From UBA668 sp046052275 (GTDB taxonomy: Bacteria > Actinomycetota > Acidimicrobiia > Acidimicrobiales > Ilumatobacteraceae): a DNA stretch of 9,609 nucleotides. The position numbers and the translations under genes are program-made. Under the pieces are notes generated by a model. The model saw only the letters and a program-made list of their open reading frames with translations. It had not been told where the DNA came from and did not search any database. Every line of letters starts with the position of its first letter. The stretch's first letter is position 1. The stretch is taken from positions 1 through 9,609 of the forward strand of contig JBJOMQ010000089.1 of assembly GCA_046052275.1 (NCBI GenBank), written 5' to 3'. This document shows, one piece after another, positions 1-5,927 of the stretch.

Positions 1-26
1 GCCTGGCGCTCGGTGAGGAGGCTGAA

Positions 27-1211
27 GTGCGAGGTGACGGCAGGCGAGCGGCGGTGATTGGCGGATCACTCGGCGGGTTGACGGCAGCGAACCTGCTGCA
101 CGACGACGGGTGGGACGTGGTCGTCTACGAGAAGTCGACTGTTCCCCTCGACGGGCGCGGGGCGGGCATCGTGGTGCATGCCTCCACTGTGCGGTATCTG
201 CTCGAGCGGATGGGTCTCGAGATCGATGCGATCAGCTGCCCGTCGAGTGTGCTGCGCTACTTCGACCCTGATGGTGCGATCGTCCACGAGGAGCCGAGCC
301 CGTATCGCTTCACGGCATGGAACACCCTGTACCGGAACCTGCTTGCCGGGTTCGGGCAACGGCACCTGCTGGGCCACACGCTGTGCGGCCTCGACCCAGA
401 TGGCGATGGGCCGGTGGAGTTGCGATTCGCCAACGGTCTGGTCGACCACGCCGACCTCGTGGTGGCTGCCGACGGCTTCGACTCCACTGTTCGTCGGCGA
501 CTGTTCGGCACGGTGGAGGCCACGTACTCGGGGTATGTGGGATGGCGAGGCCTGATTGCGGAGTCGGACCTCACGGCTGACACGTTCGAACTCCTCGCCG
601 ATGCCATCAGCTACAGCGTCATCCCGTCGAGCCACATCGTCGCCTACCCGATTCCGAGCGTCGACGGGTCGGTGAGGCCCGGCGAGCGATTGGTCAACTA
701 CGTGTGGTACCGAAACGTGGCGGCGGGTGCCGACCTCGAGGAACTGATGACCGGTGCCGATGGTGTGCCACGCAGCACGTCGCTCCATCCCGGCATGGTG
801 CAGGCGCGATTCATCGACGAGATGAAAGCCGCTGCCGAGCAACTTGCCCCACCACTCACCGAAGTGGTGCAGCGCACACCCGAGCCGTTCTTGCAGGTGA
901 TCCAAGACATCGAGACGCCGAAGATGGTGATGGGTCGCGTTGCTCTGCTGGGTGACGGCGCGTTCTCGGCGCGTCCGCACGCTGCGGCTGGAACTGCGAA
1001 GGCGGCGGAAGACGGCTGGAAGCTCATCGCTGCGCTCCAAGCGCACGACTCTGTTTCCGATGCACTGCTGCACTGGGAGACGAGTCAGATGGAGCTCGGG
1101 CGCCGACTCGTAGAGCGCGCTCGCGATCTGGGTGAACGCTCACAGTTCCGGAACGCCTGGCGGCCCGGCGACCCCGACCTCGCATTCGGATTGTTCGGCC
1201 CCGGTCGCTGA
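27..1211 (+). CDS. FAD-dependent aromatic-ring monooxygenase (2,6-dihydroxypyridine 3-monooxygenase-like)
   Basis: A 394-residue class A flavoprotein monooxygenase, expected to hydroxylate an aromatic or heteroaromatic ring with NAD(P)H and O2 in the cytoplasm. Seen: an N-terminal dinucleotide-binding loop GGSLGG (residues 12-17) ending in the acidic E35; the DG motif around residues 143-156 (DLVVAADGFDSTVRR); and the GD motif at 304-316 (RVALLGDGAF) followed by RPHAAAGTAKAAEDGW. That last stretch is typical of the 2,6-dihydroxypyridine hydroxylase branch of the family. The length is normal. The GTG start at 27 is preferred because GGTGAGGAG (12-20) lies 6 bases upstream, although the frame is open to the left edge. 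No pathway partners are visible, so the substrate is unknown; the pyridine-diol assignment is a family resemblance only. It converges on the small membrane gene that follows. Confidence 0.88.
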   Translation: MRGDGRRAAVIGGSLGGLTAANLLHDDGWDVVVYEKSTVPLDGRGAGIVVHASTVRYLLERMGLEIDAISCPSSVLRYFDPDGAIVHEEPSPYRFTAWNTLYRNLLAGFGQRHLLGHTLCGLDPDGDGPVELRFANGLVDHADLVVAADGFDSTVRRRLFGTVEATYSGYVGWRGLIAESDLTADTFELLADAISYSVIPSSHIVAYPIPSVDGSVRPGERLVNYVWYRNVAAGADLEELMTGADGVPRSTSLHPGMVQARFIDEMKAAAEQLAPPLTEVVQRTPEPFLQVIQDIETPKMVMGRVALLGDGAFSARPHAAAGTAKAAEDGWKLIAALQAHDSVSDALLHWETSQMELGRRLVERARDLGERSQFRNAWRPGDPDLAFGLFGPGR

Positions 1212-1219
1212 CAGATCTG

Positions 1220-1267
1220 CCGGCCGGATGCGCTCGGCCCACGTTCGGTGGAGCGTCGGCCGGCCGG
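1220..1267. terminator. GC-rich hairpin between convergent genes, likely bidirectional terminator
   Basis: The outer arms are CCGGCCGG (1220-1227) and CCGGCCGG (1260-1267), which pair. The stem continues, with a small bulge, through GCGCTC (1230-1235) against GAGCGT (1251-1256), and CAC/GTG pairs near the GTTCG loop. It starts 8 bases after the stop of the monooxygenase and ends exactly at the stop of the leftward small membrane gene, so it could serve both. There is no T-tract, so it is not a canonical intrinsic terminator; this is common in high-GC actinobacteria. Confidence 0.5.
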
Positions 1268-1496
1268 TCAGCCGTCGGCCTTGCTCTCCCAGCGACCGAA
1301 GCTGTAGATCGCGGAGAGGAATGAGCCGGTGAACACGATGATGCTCACGATGGCACCGCATACGTGCAGGAGTGGTTGGCGCATCTCGTCGGCAAGCCAG
1401 GTCGTCGCCTGCCCGGACGTAGAGCGTGACACTCAGCACGAAACTGGCGAATGCGGCCAGAAGGACGGCTGCCTCGAGGATGTTCCCAGGTTTCAT
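1268..1496 (-). pseudogene. Small two-helix membrane protein, frame broken by one extra base
   Basis: Reading leftward from ATG at 1496, the frame begins MKPGNILEAAVLLAAFASFV, a clear first membrane helix, and continues to LYVR. It then runs into a charged, non-membrane sequence. One base later the other frame gives QATTWLADEMRQPLLHVC, then a second helix (GAIVSIIVFTGSFLSAIYSF) and GRWESKADG with a stop at 1268-1270. The span is 229 bases, one more than a whole number of codons. The run of three C on the plus strand at 1412-1414 is the simplest site: with two bases there, a 75-residue protein with two helices results. No known family is recognised. It may be a real one-base mutation, a sequencing error in a homopolymer, or a programmed shift. 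No strong ribosome-binding site is seen before the ATG. Confidence 0.6.
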
Positions 1497-1575
1497 TAAG
1501 CGCCATCTCGCAGTTCTGCCTCACATATTGCAGCGGACGACAACACCGACGACTGTGACGGCGGGGTCAGAGCAA

Positions 1576-1763
1576 GGGCGGTGGACCGGACTCGACGCGC
1601 AGTGAGGCGTGGCCGTCAACGGCGACGGAGAATCTCGTCCGTGCCGCAGCTTCCAGTTCCGATCTTCGACGATGTCGCGGCGTGGGTCGAACAGCACCTC
1701 GGTCACTTGATCTGTGATCCGGGCGTTGCTGCGCTGCCGGCACGACGCGGTGGGCAGCGTGCC
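1576..1763 (+). repeat. 188-base direct repeat, left copy
   Basis: This block aligns without gaps, at a constant offset of 2729, to 4305-4492, with 9 mismatches by my count (about 95% identity). It begins sharply at GGGCGGTGGACCGGA, 65 bases before the GTG of the photolyase-like reading frame, and includes the GGAG ribosome-binding site and the first 41 codons. Beyond 1763 the two copies remain collinear but identity falls to about 74%. Confidence 0.9.
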
Positions 1764-2020
1764 TCCGGTGTAGCACTTGCAGCGCTCGACGTCACGAGAT
1801 ACGCACAGCAGCGCATCCAAGTGCATCCGAGGGCGAGCCGCGGTTCCTCCATGCTGTCGCCATACATCCGACACCGTCTGCTGACCGTGGCAGAGGTCGC
1901 CGAGGCAGTTGCCGGTGCACCTTCGGCAGACCGCCGGAAGTTCGTCGACGAGCTCTGCTGACAGGAGTACGCCCGCCGTCTCTACGCACGCGTCGACGCG
2001 CGAAGTGCTGTGCCCACAGC
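1641..2020 (+). pseudogene. Truncated copy of the photolyase-like gene
   Basis: From GTG at 1641, behind GGAG at 1627-1630, the frame runs 106 codons to TGA at 1959-1961. The protein matches the first 106 residues of the intact gene at 4370-5578 without gaps. The stop falls on the codon for a conserved FAD-domain Trp (the ELWW motif reads ELC then stop). The frame after the stop still resembles the intact gene (QEYARRLYARV) until about 2020, where similarity fades; the right boundary is approximate. The rest of the FAD domain and the whole second domain are missing. A conserved Gly has become Arg (SPYIRHR). Many differences are at third codon positions, so the copy probably diverged while still coding and was broken later. 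The ATG at codon 8 of the intact gene is ATC here, leaving the GTG as the shared start. Confidence 0.85.
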
Positions 2021-2086
2021 GCGCGGCTCTGTGCAGCGTCGACGCGTCGCTGAGCCCCACGGCAACCCTGGACCGGGTGGCTGGTG

Positions 2087-3100
2087 TCAGCGAGTTGCCG
2101 ACCCGGCGACCGGGTAGTGGTCGGAGCCACAGTCGATCAAGTTCTGCACGATCCGGGCGTCTTGGTCGTCTGGGTAGCGAAGGTATTGATCGAAGTTGTA
2201 CACGACGCCGGAGGACGGGGTCGCGCCACGGACAATGACGTGGTCCATCACGCCCCACTGGCCGTGTGCGTAGTACGACTCGCTCCATGGCGATGTGAAG
2301 GTGGCGAGCCCGAGCGAATCGAGGATGTCGGTGAACCCTGCCCTGACGATGTCGATGTGAAGGTTGCCGGTATCAGTATCTGTATTGAAGTCGCCGGCAA
2401 TGAAGTCGATGGACGAGGGTCGTGCGACCAGGTGCGAAAGAGCGGCGTTGAACTCCCGGTTGCGATTCCCGGCTGAGTCGGAGTCGAGATGGATCGACAA
2501 GACGCGCACGGGCACCCCGGTGGTAGCGCTCACAGCGGTCATCATGGCGGCATGGTTACCGTCAGACGAGAGTGGCACGTCGCGAAATGACATCGAGGTG
2601 AATCGCCTCGTCTTGACGAGCAGTGCGACTCCATTGGGTTCCCACGGATTTGCGGGCGTGATCCAGTTCGACCAGTAGTCAGGTCGGTGGTTCGCCTGGA
2701 ATGGGGTGAATCCAGGGACTGCTGCCGCGATGTGCGCCAGTTCGGTGGGCGTTGTCTCCTGCAGCGCGAAGATGTCGGTAGTCCTCGCCTGAGCGGTGAG
2801 GAAGCGGATGATCCGTTCGCGGCGGTAGGTGCGATCGAGAAGTGCTGCGGCCTCGGCCGGGTAGTAGGCGGGATCTGCCCACGGTGGGGCGAGCACATTG
2901 AAGGTGACGACTCGCAGCGTGTCGCGGCGTGTCGAGGTTGCAGCGCTCGATGGTGCCCCGTTGGCGGGAGCAACGGTCAGGCTGAGGGCGATCGCTGTCG
3001 CCAACACTGCACCGAGACCGGCGCAGGTGCCCACGGCCGCCTGTCTCGAGACACCACGGAGCGGGTGTCGCCACCTGGCACGGTGGGCGATCATGCGCAT
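2087..3100 (-). CDS. Secreted endonuclease/exonuclease/phosphatase-family protein
   Basis: A 337-residue protein with an N-terminal signal peptide: a basic start, a hydrophobic core at about 23-45 and an AxA-type end near ANGA at 46-49. The rest is an EEP (DNase I/AP endonuclease/inositol phosphatase) fold. Visible family motifs, in order: LRVVTFNVL (62-70, Asn68), FALQET (111-116, Glu115), the IHLDSD stretch with His204, AGDFNTD (235-241, Asp237 and Asn239), VMDHVIV (284-290, Asp286) and GSDHYPV (325-331, Asp327/His328). All metal-binding and catalytic positions therefore look intact, giving a Mg2+-dependent phosphodiesterase or phosphatase outside the membrane. The substrate could be DNA, a sugar or inositol phosphate, or a phospholipid; the sequence does not decide. 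A second ATG lies two codons in (3094). The gene diverges from the lipoprotein at 3204 and converges on the photolyase remnant. Confidence 0.88.
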   Translation of the reverse strand: MRMIAHRARWRHPLRGVSRQAAVGTCAGLGAVLATAIALSLTVAPANGAPSSAATSTRRDTLRVVTFNVLAPPWADPAYYPAEAAALLDRTYRRERIIRFLTAQARTTDIFALQETTPTELAHIAAAVPGFTPFQANHRPDYWSNWITPANPWEPNGVALLVKTRRFTSMSFRDVPLSSDGNHAAMMTAVSATTGVPVRVLSIHLDSDSAGNRNREFNAALSHLVARPSSIDFIAGDFNTDTDTGNLHIDIVRAGFTDILDSLGLATFTSPWSESYYAHGQWGVMDHVIVRGATPSSGVVYNFDQYLRYPDDQDARIVQNLIDCGSDHYPVAGSATR

Positions 3101-3203
3101 CCACCGACCCTACTGCGCTAACCGGAGATCTTTCTGCGTCTGCGCTCCGCGTCTTCCAGAGTCGTGTGCGTCGGCCCACGTTGGAGGGATTAGGTTTCGC
3201 GGC
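3101..3203. promoter_or_regulatory. Divergent intergenic region between EEP and lipoprotein genes
   Basis: These 103 bases must hold the promoters of both divergent genes. I see no confident -35/-10 pair. GGAGGG at 3183-3188 lies 15 bases before the ATG at 3204, a long but possible ribosome-binding spacing. No operator-like palindrome stands out. Confidence 0.35.
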
Positions 3204-4124
3204 ATGCGACGCTTGATGTGGACTGGTCTCGTGTGTACCGCACTCGCTGCTGGCACGGCGTGCGGTCCGACGCCGGGCAACGGGCCGGGTGACATTGCTG
3301 GACCCGGTTCGCAGCAGGCAGATTCGTCGACGTCCGACGAGGGGCGGGATTCGATCGGCACGACGGTCGCGCCTGCCGATACCGATCCGCCGAAGCCGGT
3401 CTCGTGGTCCTGGGACGACGCCGCAGCTGCGTACGCGCCGACTGGCACCCCACCCGACTGCCCATCGCCGCTGATCGACGAGGGCGCGCTCCTCGACCTC
3501 AGTGCAGTCCAGAGCAAGTTGCTGCCGGGCCAGGCGAGGGACGGCGAGTACCTGGTGAACGGAACCTTCCGCTGGAGCGGCCCCGATCAGCCATACCCGA
3601 CCGACATCGTCGTCACGATGCCCTTCGACGGCTACATCACCGGTGCCTGGCAGTTCCTCAAGGCAGGGTCGTACCTGTTCGGATTGAACATCGTTCACCC
3701 GTGCGGCTTGATGTTGCGCCTGTCGAAGATGCACGACCCATCGCCCGAGGTGAAGTCAGCGCTACTCGATCCTCTCGGCGAGGCCAGAGAGGGCGACAGT
3801 CGTGAAACGTTCTCGAACCCGGGCATCTGGCTTACCAAAGGCACCGTGATTGCTACGTCCGTGGGGGTTCCACCGCCGAACGCGCAGTCAGATGTCGTCG
3901 GTGCGCAACTCGACGTGGCCATCCTCGACCTCCGCGCGCCCAATCCCCAGATCCCAGCAGATTTCGACTTCGACAAGTGGTCGGGCAGCGCGGCACCCCA
4001 GTACGTGTTCTACGCACATTGCTTCTATCAGGGTGAGTACTTCGCAGAGTCAGACAAGGAACTCATCGAGCAACTGCCACTCGGCGGCGGCAGCGCCGAG
4101 AGCGATACCTGCGTCTCCTCGTAG
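3204..4124 (+). CDS. Lipoprotein with possible degenerate M23-like domain
   Basis: A 306-residue protein. It starts MRRLMW, has a short hydrophobic stretch and a probable lipid-attachment Cys20 (LAAGTAC, a slightly atypical lipobox). A low-complexity Gly/Pro/Ser/Asp linker to about residue 65 is typical of surface lipoproteins. Residues about 130-245 read like a lysostaphin/M23 beta-fold: a DGYITGAW entry strand, IVHPCGLMLRL, the LTKGTVIATSVG turn (the usual 'V..G..I...G') and VGAQLDVAILD where M23 enzymes have HLHFEI. The His and Asp residues that hold zinc are not evident, so any such domain would be non-catalytic. Four further Cys (86, 167, 273, 303) could form disulfides. The start is uncertain, since GGAGGG is 15 bases upstream and a second ATG is at 3216. 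The M23 link is inference; the export signal is seen directly. Confidence 0.72.
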   Translation: MRRLMWTGLVCTALAAGTACGPTPGNGPGDIAGPGSQQADSSTSDEGRDSIGTTVAPADTDPPKPVSWSWDDAAAAYAPTGTPPDCPSPLIDEGALLDLSAVQSKLLPGQARDGEYLVNGTFRWSGPDQPYPTDIVVTMPFDGYITGAWQFLKAGSYLFGLNIVHPCGLMLRLSKMHDPSPEVKSALLDPLGEAREGDSRETFSNPGIWLTKGTVIATSVGVPPPNAQSDVVGAQLDVAILDLRAPNPQIPADFDFDKWSGSAAPQYVFYAHCFYQGEYFAESDKELIEQLPLGGGSAESDTCVSS

Positions 4125-4271
4125 GCTCAGCACGCGTTCTGAGAGCGGCCATCTCGTGCTCCAGCGTTAGGCGATCACCCGCCGCACGCCACGCCTAGGG
4201 GAATTGAGGCCATCTCCACTCCGGCGGCGATGGACCGAGTTGGGGCGCCCGCACCGACACGATGGCGGCTC

Positions 4272-4331
4272 GAATCGGCGAGCAGGCGAGTGGGAACGGG
4301 TCGTGGGCGGTGGACCGGAATCGGCGAGCAG
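4272..4331. repeat. Pair of 14-base direct repeats upstream of the photolyase-like gene
   Basis: GAATCGGCGAGCAG occurs at 4272-4285 and again at 4318-4331, 46 bases apart. The second lies just inside the 188-base repeat; its counterpart before the truncated copy differs at three positions (GACTCGACGCGCAG). It could be a binding-site pair for a regulator or chance, and its function is unknown. Confidence 0.5.
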
Positions 4332-4492
4332 TGAGGCGTGGCCGTCGACGGCGACGGAGAATCTCGTCCGTGCCGCAGCTTCCAGTTCCGATGTTCGACG
4401 ATGTCACAGCGTGGGTCGAACAGCACCTCGGTCACTTGATCTGCGATCCGGGCGTTGCTGCGCTGCCGGTACGACGCGGTGGGCAGCGTGCC
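4305..4492 (+). repeat. 188-base direct repeat, right copy
   Basis: Partner of 1576-1763, in the same orientation, about 95% identical and ungapped. Together they bracket about 2.5 kb that carries the EEP and lipoprotein genes. The block covers the 5' flank and first 41 codons of the intact photolyase-like gene. Confidence 0.9.
4356..4359 (+). promoter_or_regulatory. Ribosome-binding site deciding a GTG start
   Basis: GGAG stands 10 bases before GTG at 4370. The same motif and GTG are preserved in the truncated copy (1627-1630 and 1641), whereas the ATG at 4391 has no such motif and is ATC in the other copy. Confidence 0.55.
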
Positions 4493-5578
4493 GCTGATGC
4501 AGCTCTCGCGTCGCTCGACATCACCGGCTACGCCAAGCGGCGAAGCCAGGTGCATCCGATGTCGGCCCGTGGCGCCTCGGTGCTGTCGCCCTACATCCGA
4601 CACGGGTTGCTGACCCTTGCCGAGGTGATCGAGGCAACCAGCGGGGCACCGGCAGCAGATCGGCGAAAGTTTGTCGACGAGCTCTGGTGGCAGGAGTACG
4701 CACGTCACCTCTACGCACGCGTCGGTACGCGGAATGCCAGGCCGATGCGCGGAGAGCCCACAGTCGCCGATACGCGCTGGCCAGTCCCGCTGCCCGACGA
4801 GATGAACTGCCTGCGTGAGGTGCGGGCCGAACTCGAGCAGACGGGATGGCTCGTCAACCAGACGCGGATGTGGGTCGCATCGCATTGGTCTGTCCGTGCG
4901 GGCCACGACTGGGCTGCCGGCGAGGAGTGGATGTTTCGCCACTTGCTCGATGGGTCTCGGGCGGCGAATCGCTACGGCTGGCAGTGGTCGGTCGGGGCGA
5001 TGACATCAGAGGCGTACGGGTTCTCGCGATGGCAGGTGGAGCGACGAGCAGCGTCGTGGTGCACGTCGTGCGACCTTGCGGACCGGTGTCCGATCCAGGA
5101 GTGGCCCTCAGTAGCACCCGGACCTGCACTTGACGACACCTTGCTGCGCCGTGGGCCCGACCTTGCCGGACCAGCAGAGCCGCACGTAACGGCGACGCCA
5201 GAAGAGGTCTGGCTGACAGCAGAATCGCTCGGCGAGCGTGATGCTGCGCTCGCTGCGTGGCCGGACCTTCCGGCAGTGTTCGTCTTCGACGAACCCATGC
5301 TTCGACGACTTCGGCTCAGCGGCAAGCGACTTGTGTTCATCGCCGAGACCCTCGCCGAGCTCGCAGAGCAGCGTCCGCTTCGCGTGCTCCTCGGCGACCC
5401 AGTCGAGATGCTCAAGGGCATCGCCCTTGCATCAACCTTCGCACCCGTACCCGGGTACCAGCGGCGTGCCGCGCAACTGCACGTCGTGGCGAGTTACCCG
5501 TTTCCGTGGCTGCGCAGGCCGCGTGGCGGCGATGTCCGCAGCCACAGCGCGTGGATACGCGCTGCGTCGAGAAGCTGA
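4370..5578 (+). CDS. Photolyase/cryptochrome-like flavoprotein with swapped domain order and four FeS-type cysteines
   Basis: Residues are numbered from GTG at 4370 (402 aa). Residues about 70-245 are a photolyase FAD-binding domain: LSPYIRHGLL (72-81), ELWWQEYARHL with Glu104 and Trp107, GWLVNQTRMW with Asn163 and Arg166, Trp181, DGSRAANRYGWQW with Asp194, Asn200, Trp204 and Trp206. Cys147 (in MNC), Cys231, Cys234 and Cys240 (WCTSC...RCPI) match the order and approximate spacing of the [4Fe-4S] ligands of FeS bacterial cryptochromes/photolyases. Residues about 279-385 (VWLTAESLGERDAALAAW, AVFVFDE, LRVLLGDPVEML, then a Trp near PFPW) resemble the Rossmann-like antenna domain that normally comes first in photolyases. 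The order is therefore reversed, as in a circular permutation. It likely binds FAD and acts in DNA photorepair or light sensing; which is not decided. Alternative starts are GTG 4331 and ATG 4391. It ends 6 bases from a convergent gene. A broken copy lies at 1641. Confidence 0.85.
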   Translation: MPQLPVPMFDDVTAWVEQHLGHLICDPGVAALPVRRGGQRAADAALASLDITGYAKRRSQVHPMSARGASVLSPYIRHGLLTLAEVIEATSGAPAADRRKFVDELWWQEYARHLYARVGTRNARPMRGEPTVADTRWPVPLPDEMNCLREVRAELEQTGWLVNQTRMWVASHWSVRAGHDWAAGEEWMFRHLLDGSRAANRYGWQWSVGAMTSEAYGFSRWQVERRAASWCTSCDLADRCPIQEWPSVAPGPALDDTLLRRGPDLAGPAEPHVTATPEEVWLTAESLGERDAALAAWPDLPAVFVFDEPMLRRLRLSGKRLVFIAETLAELAEQRPLRVLLGDPVEMLKGIALASTFAPVPGYQRRAAQLHVVASYPFPWLRRPRGGDVRSHSAWIRAASRS

Positions 5579-5584
5579 AATGCG

Positions 5585-5884
5585 TTAGGCGGCGGTGCGG
5601 CCGCGGCGGGGAGCGAACATGGTCGCTGCGCCGATGACCACGAATGCCAGCGCAATGCCGACGAGCTGGAAGACACTTGACCCGGTGCCGGGAAGGGTGC
5701 CGCCACTCTCGGCACCGAGGCACGCGAGGTAGCCCTGGAGGTCGAAGACACCGTCGACGGTGTAGTCGGCCGACGAGCACGCTGCCTGAGCACCGGACGG
5801 CGACATGATCACTGCCGTCACAAGACCGACAGCGCCGATGCCGGCGAGGTTGAGGCCGAGCCTGCGCTTGCGCATGGATTCCAT
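5585..5884 (-). CDS. Small secreted LPXTG cell-wall-anchored protein
   Basis: A protein of about 99 residues. It begins MESMRKRRLGL with a basic start and a hydrophobic signal peptide, with probable cleavage after GAQA. A short mature stretch of about 45 residues contains two Cys (ACSSADY and YLACLGA) that could form one disulfide. The tail is a textbook sortase signal: LPGTG, a hydrophobic helix (VFQLVGIALAFVVIGAATMF) and a basic end (APRRGRTAA). After signal and sortase processing only a tiny Cys-containing peptide would remain on the wall. ATG at 5884 is chosen because the frame from 5935 would add polar residues before the signal and overlap the upstream gene; ATG at 5875 is an alternative. 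The gene is 43 bases downstream of the large membrane gene, same strand, so they may be co-transcribed. No sortase gene is in the window. The function of the mature peptide is unknown. Confidence 0.8.
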   Translation of the reverse strand: MESMRKRRLGLNLAGIGAVGLVTAVIMSPSGAQAACSSADYTVDGVFDLQGYLACLGAESGGTLPGTGSSVFQLVGIALAFVVIGAATMFAPRRGRTAA

Positions 5885-5927
5885 CTGGGACCGCCTGTCT
5901 ATTAGATCAAGTAACAAGACCCTACCA

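Larger units (their letters stand above)
4125..4369. other. 245-base intergenic region before the photolyase-like gene
   Basis: The gap holds the upstream 65 bases of the right copy of the 188-base repeat and a 14-base direct repeat (see the separate entries). A frame is open from an ATG at 4262, but the first 36 residues it would add are Arg-rich and unlike any photolyase start. I see no terminator with a T-tract after the lipoprotein gene; CTCAG/CTGAG near 4124-4142 could form only a weak 5-base stem. Confidence 0.4.

Noticed and set aside
66..1073. Long antisense frame (335 codons) opposite the FAD monooxygenase
   Set aside because: It is Arg/His/Val-rich with no motif, and the opposite strand has full family motifs; it is a GC-skew shadow.
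1990..2045. Two copies of the palindrome GCGTCGACGC (1990-1999 and 2036-2045)
   Set aside because: GTCGAC-centred palindromes are frequent in such GC-rich DNA, and these lie in the decayed tail of a pseudogene; there is no further support for a site.
1521..2288. Antisense frame similar in sequence to another antisense frame at 4175-4942
   Set aside because: The similarity is only the mirror of the duplicated photolyase-like gene on the plus strand; the frames lack their own motifs, and the first runs into the EEP gene.
2898..3203. Upstream extension of the lipoprotein frame to 2898
   Set aside because: It would overlap the divergent EEP gene by about 200 bases and bury the export signal; ATG 3204 places a signal sequence at the N-terminus.
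4262..4369. ATG at 4262 as start of the photolyase-like protein
   Set aside because: The added 36 residues are Arg-rich and have no photolyase resemblance, and the duplicated copy shares the sequence only from 4305. The GTG at 4370 has a GGAG and is preserved in both copies.
1641..5578. Idea that the tandem duplication itself created the swapped domain order
   Set aside because: Both copies start at the same point, with the same FAD-domain beginning, so the swap predates this duplication.
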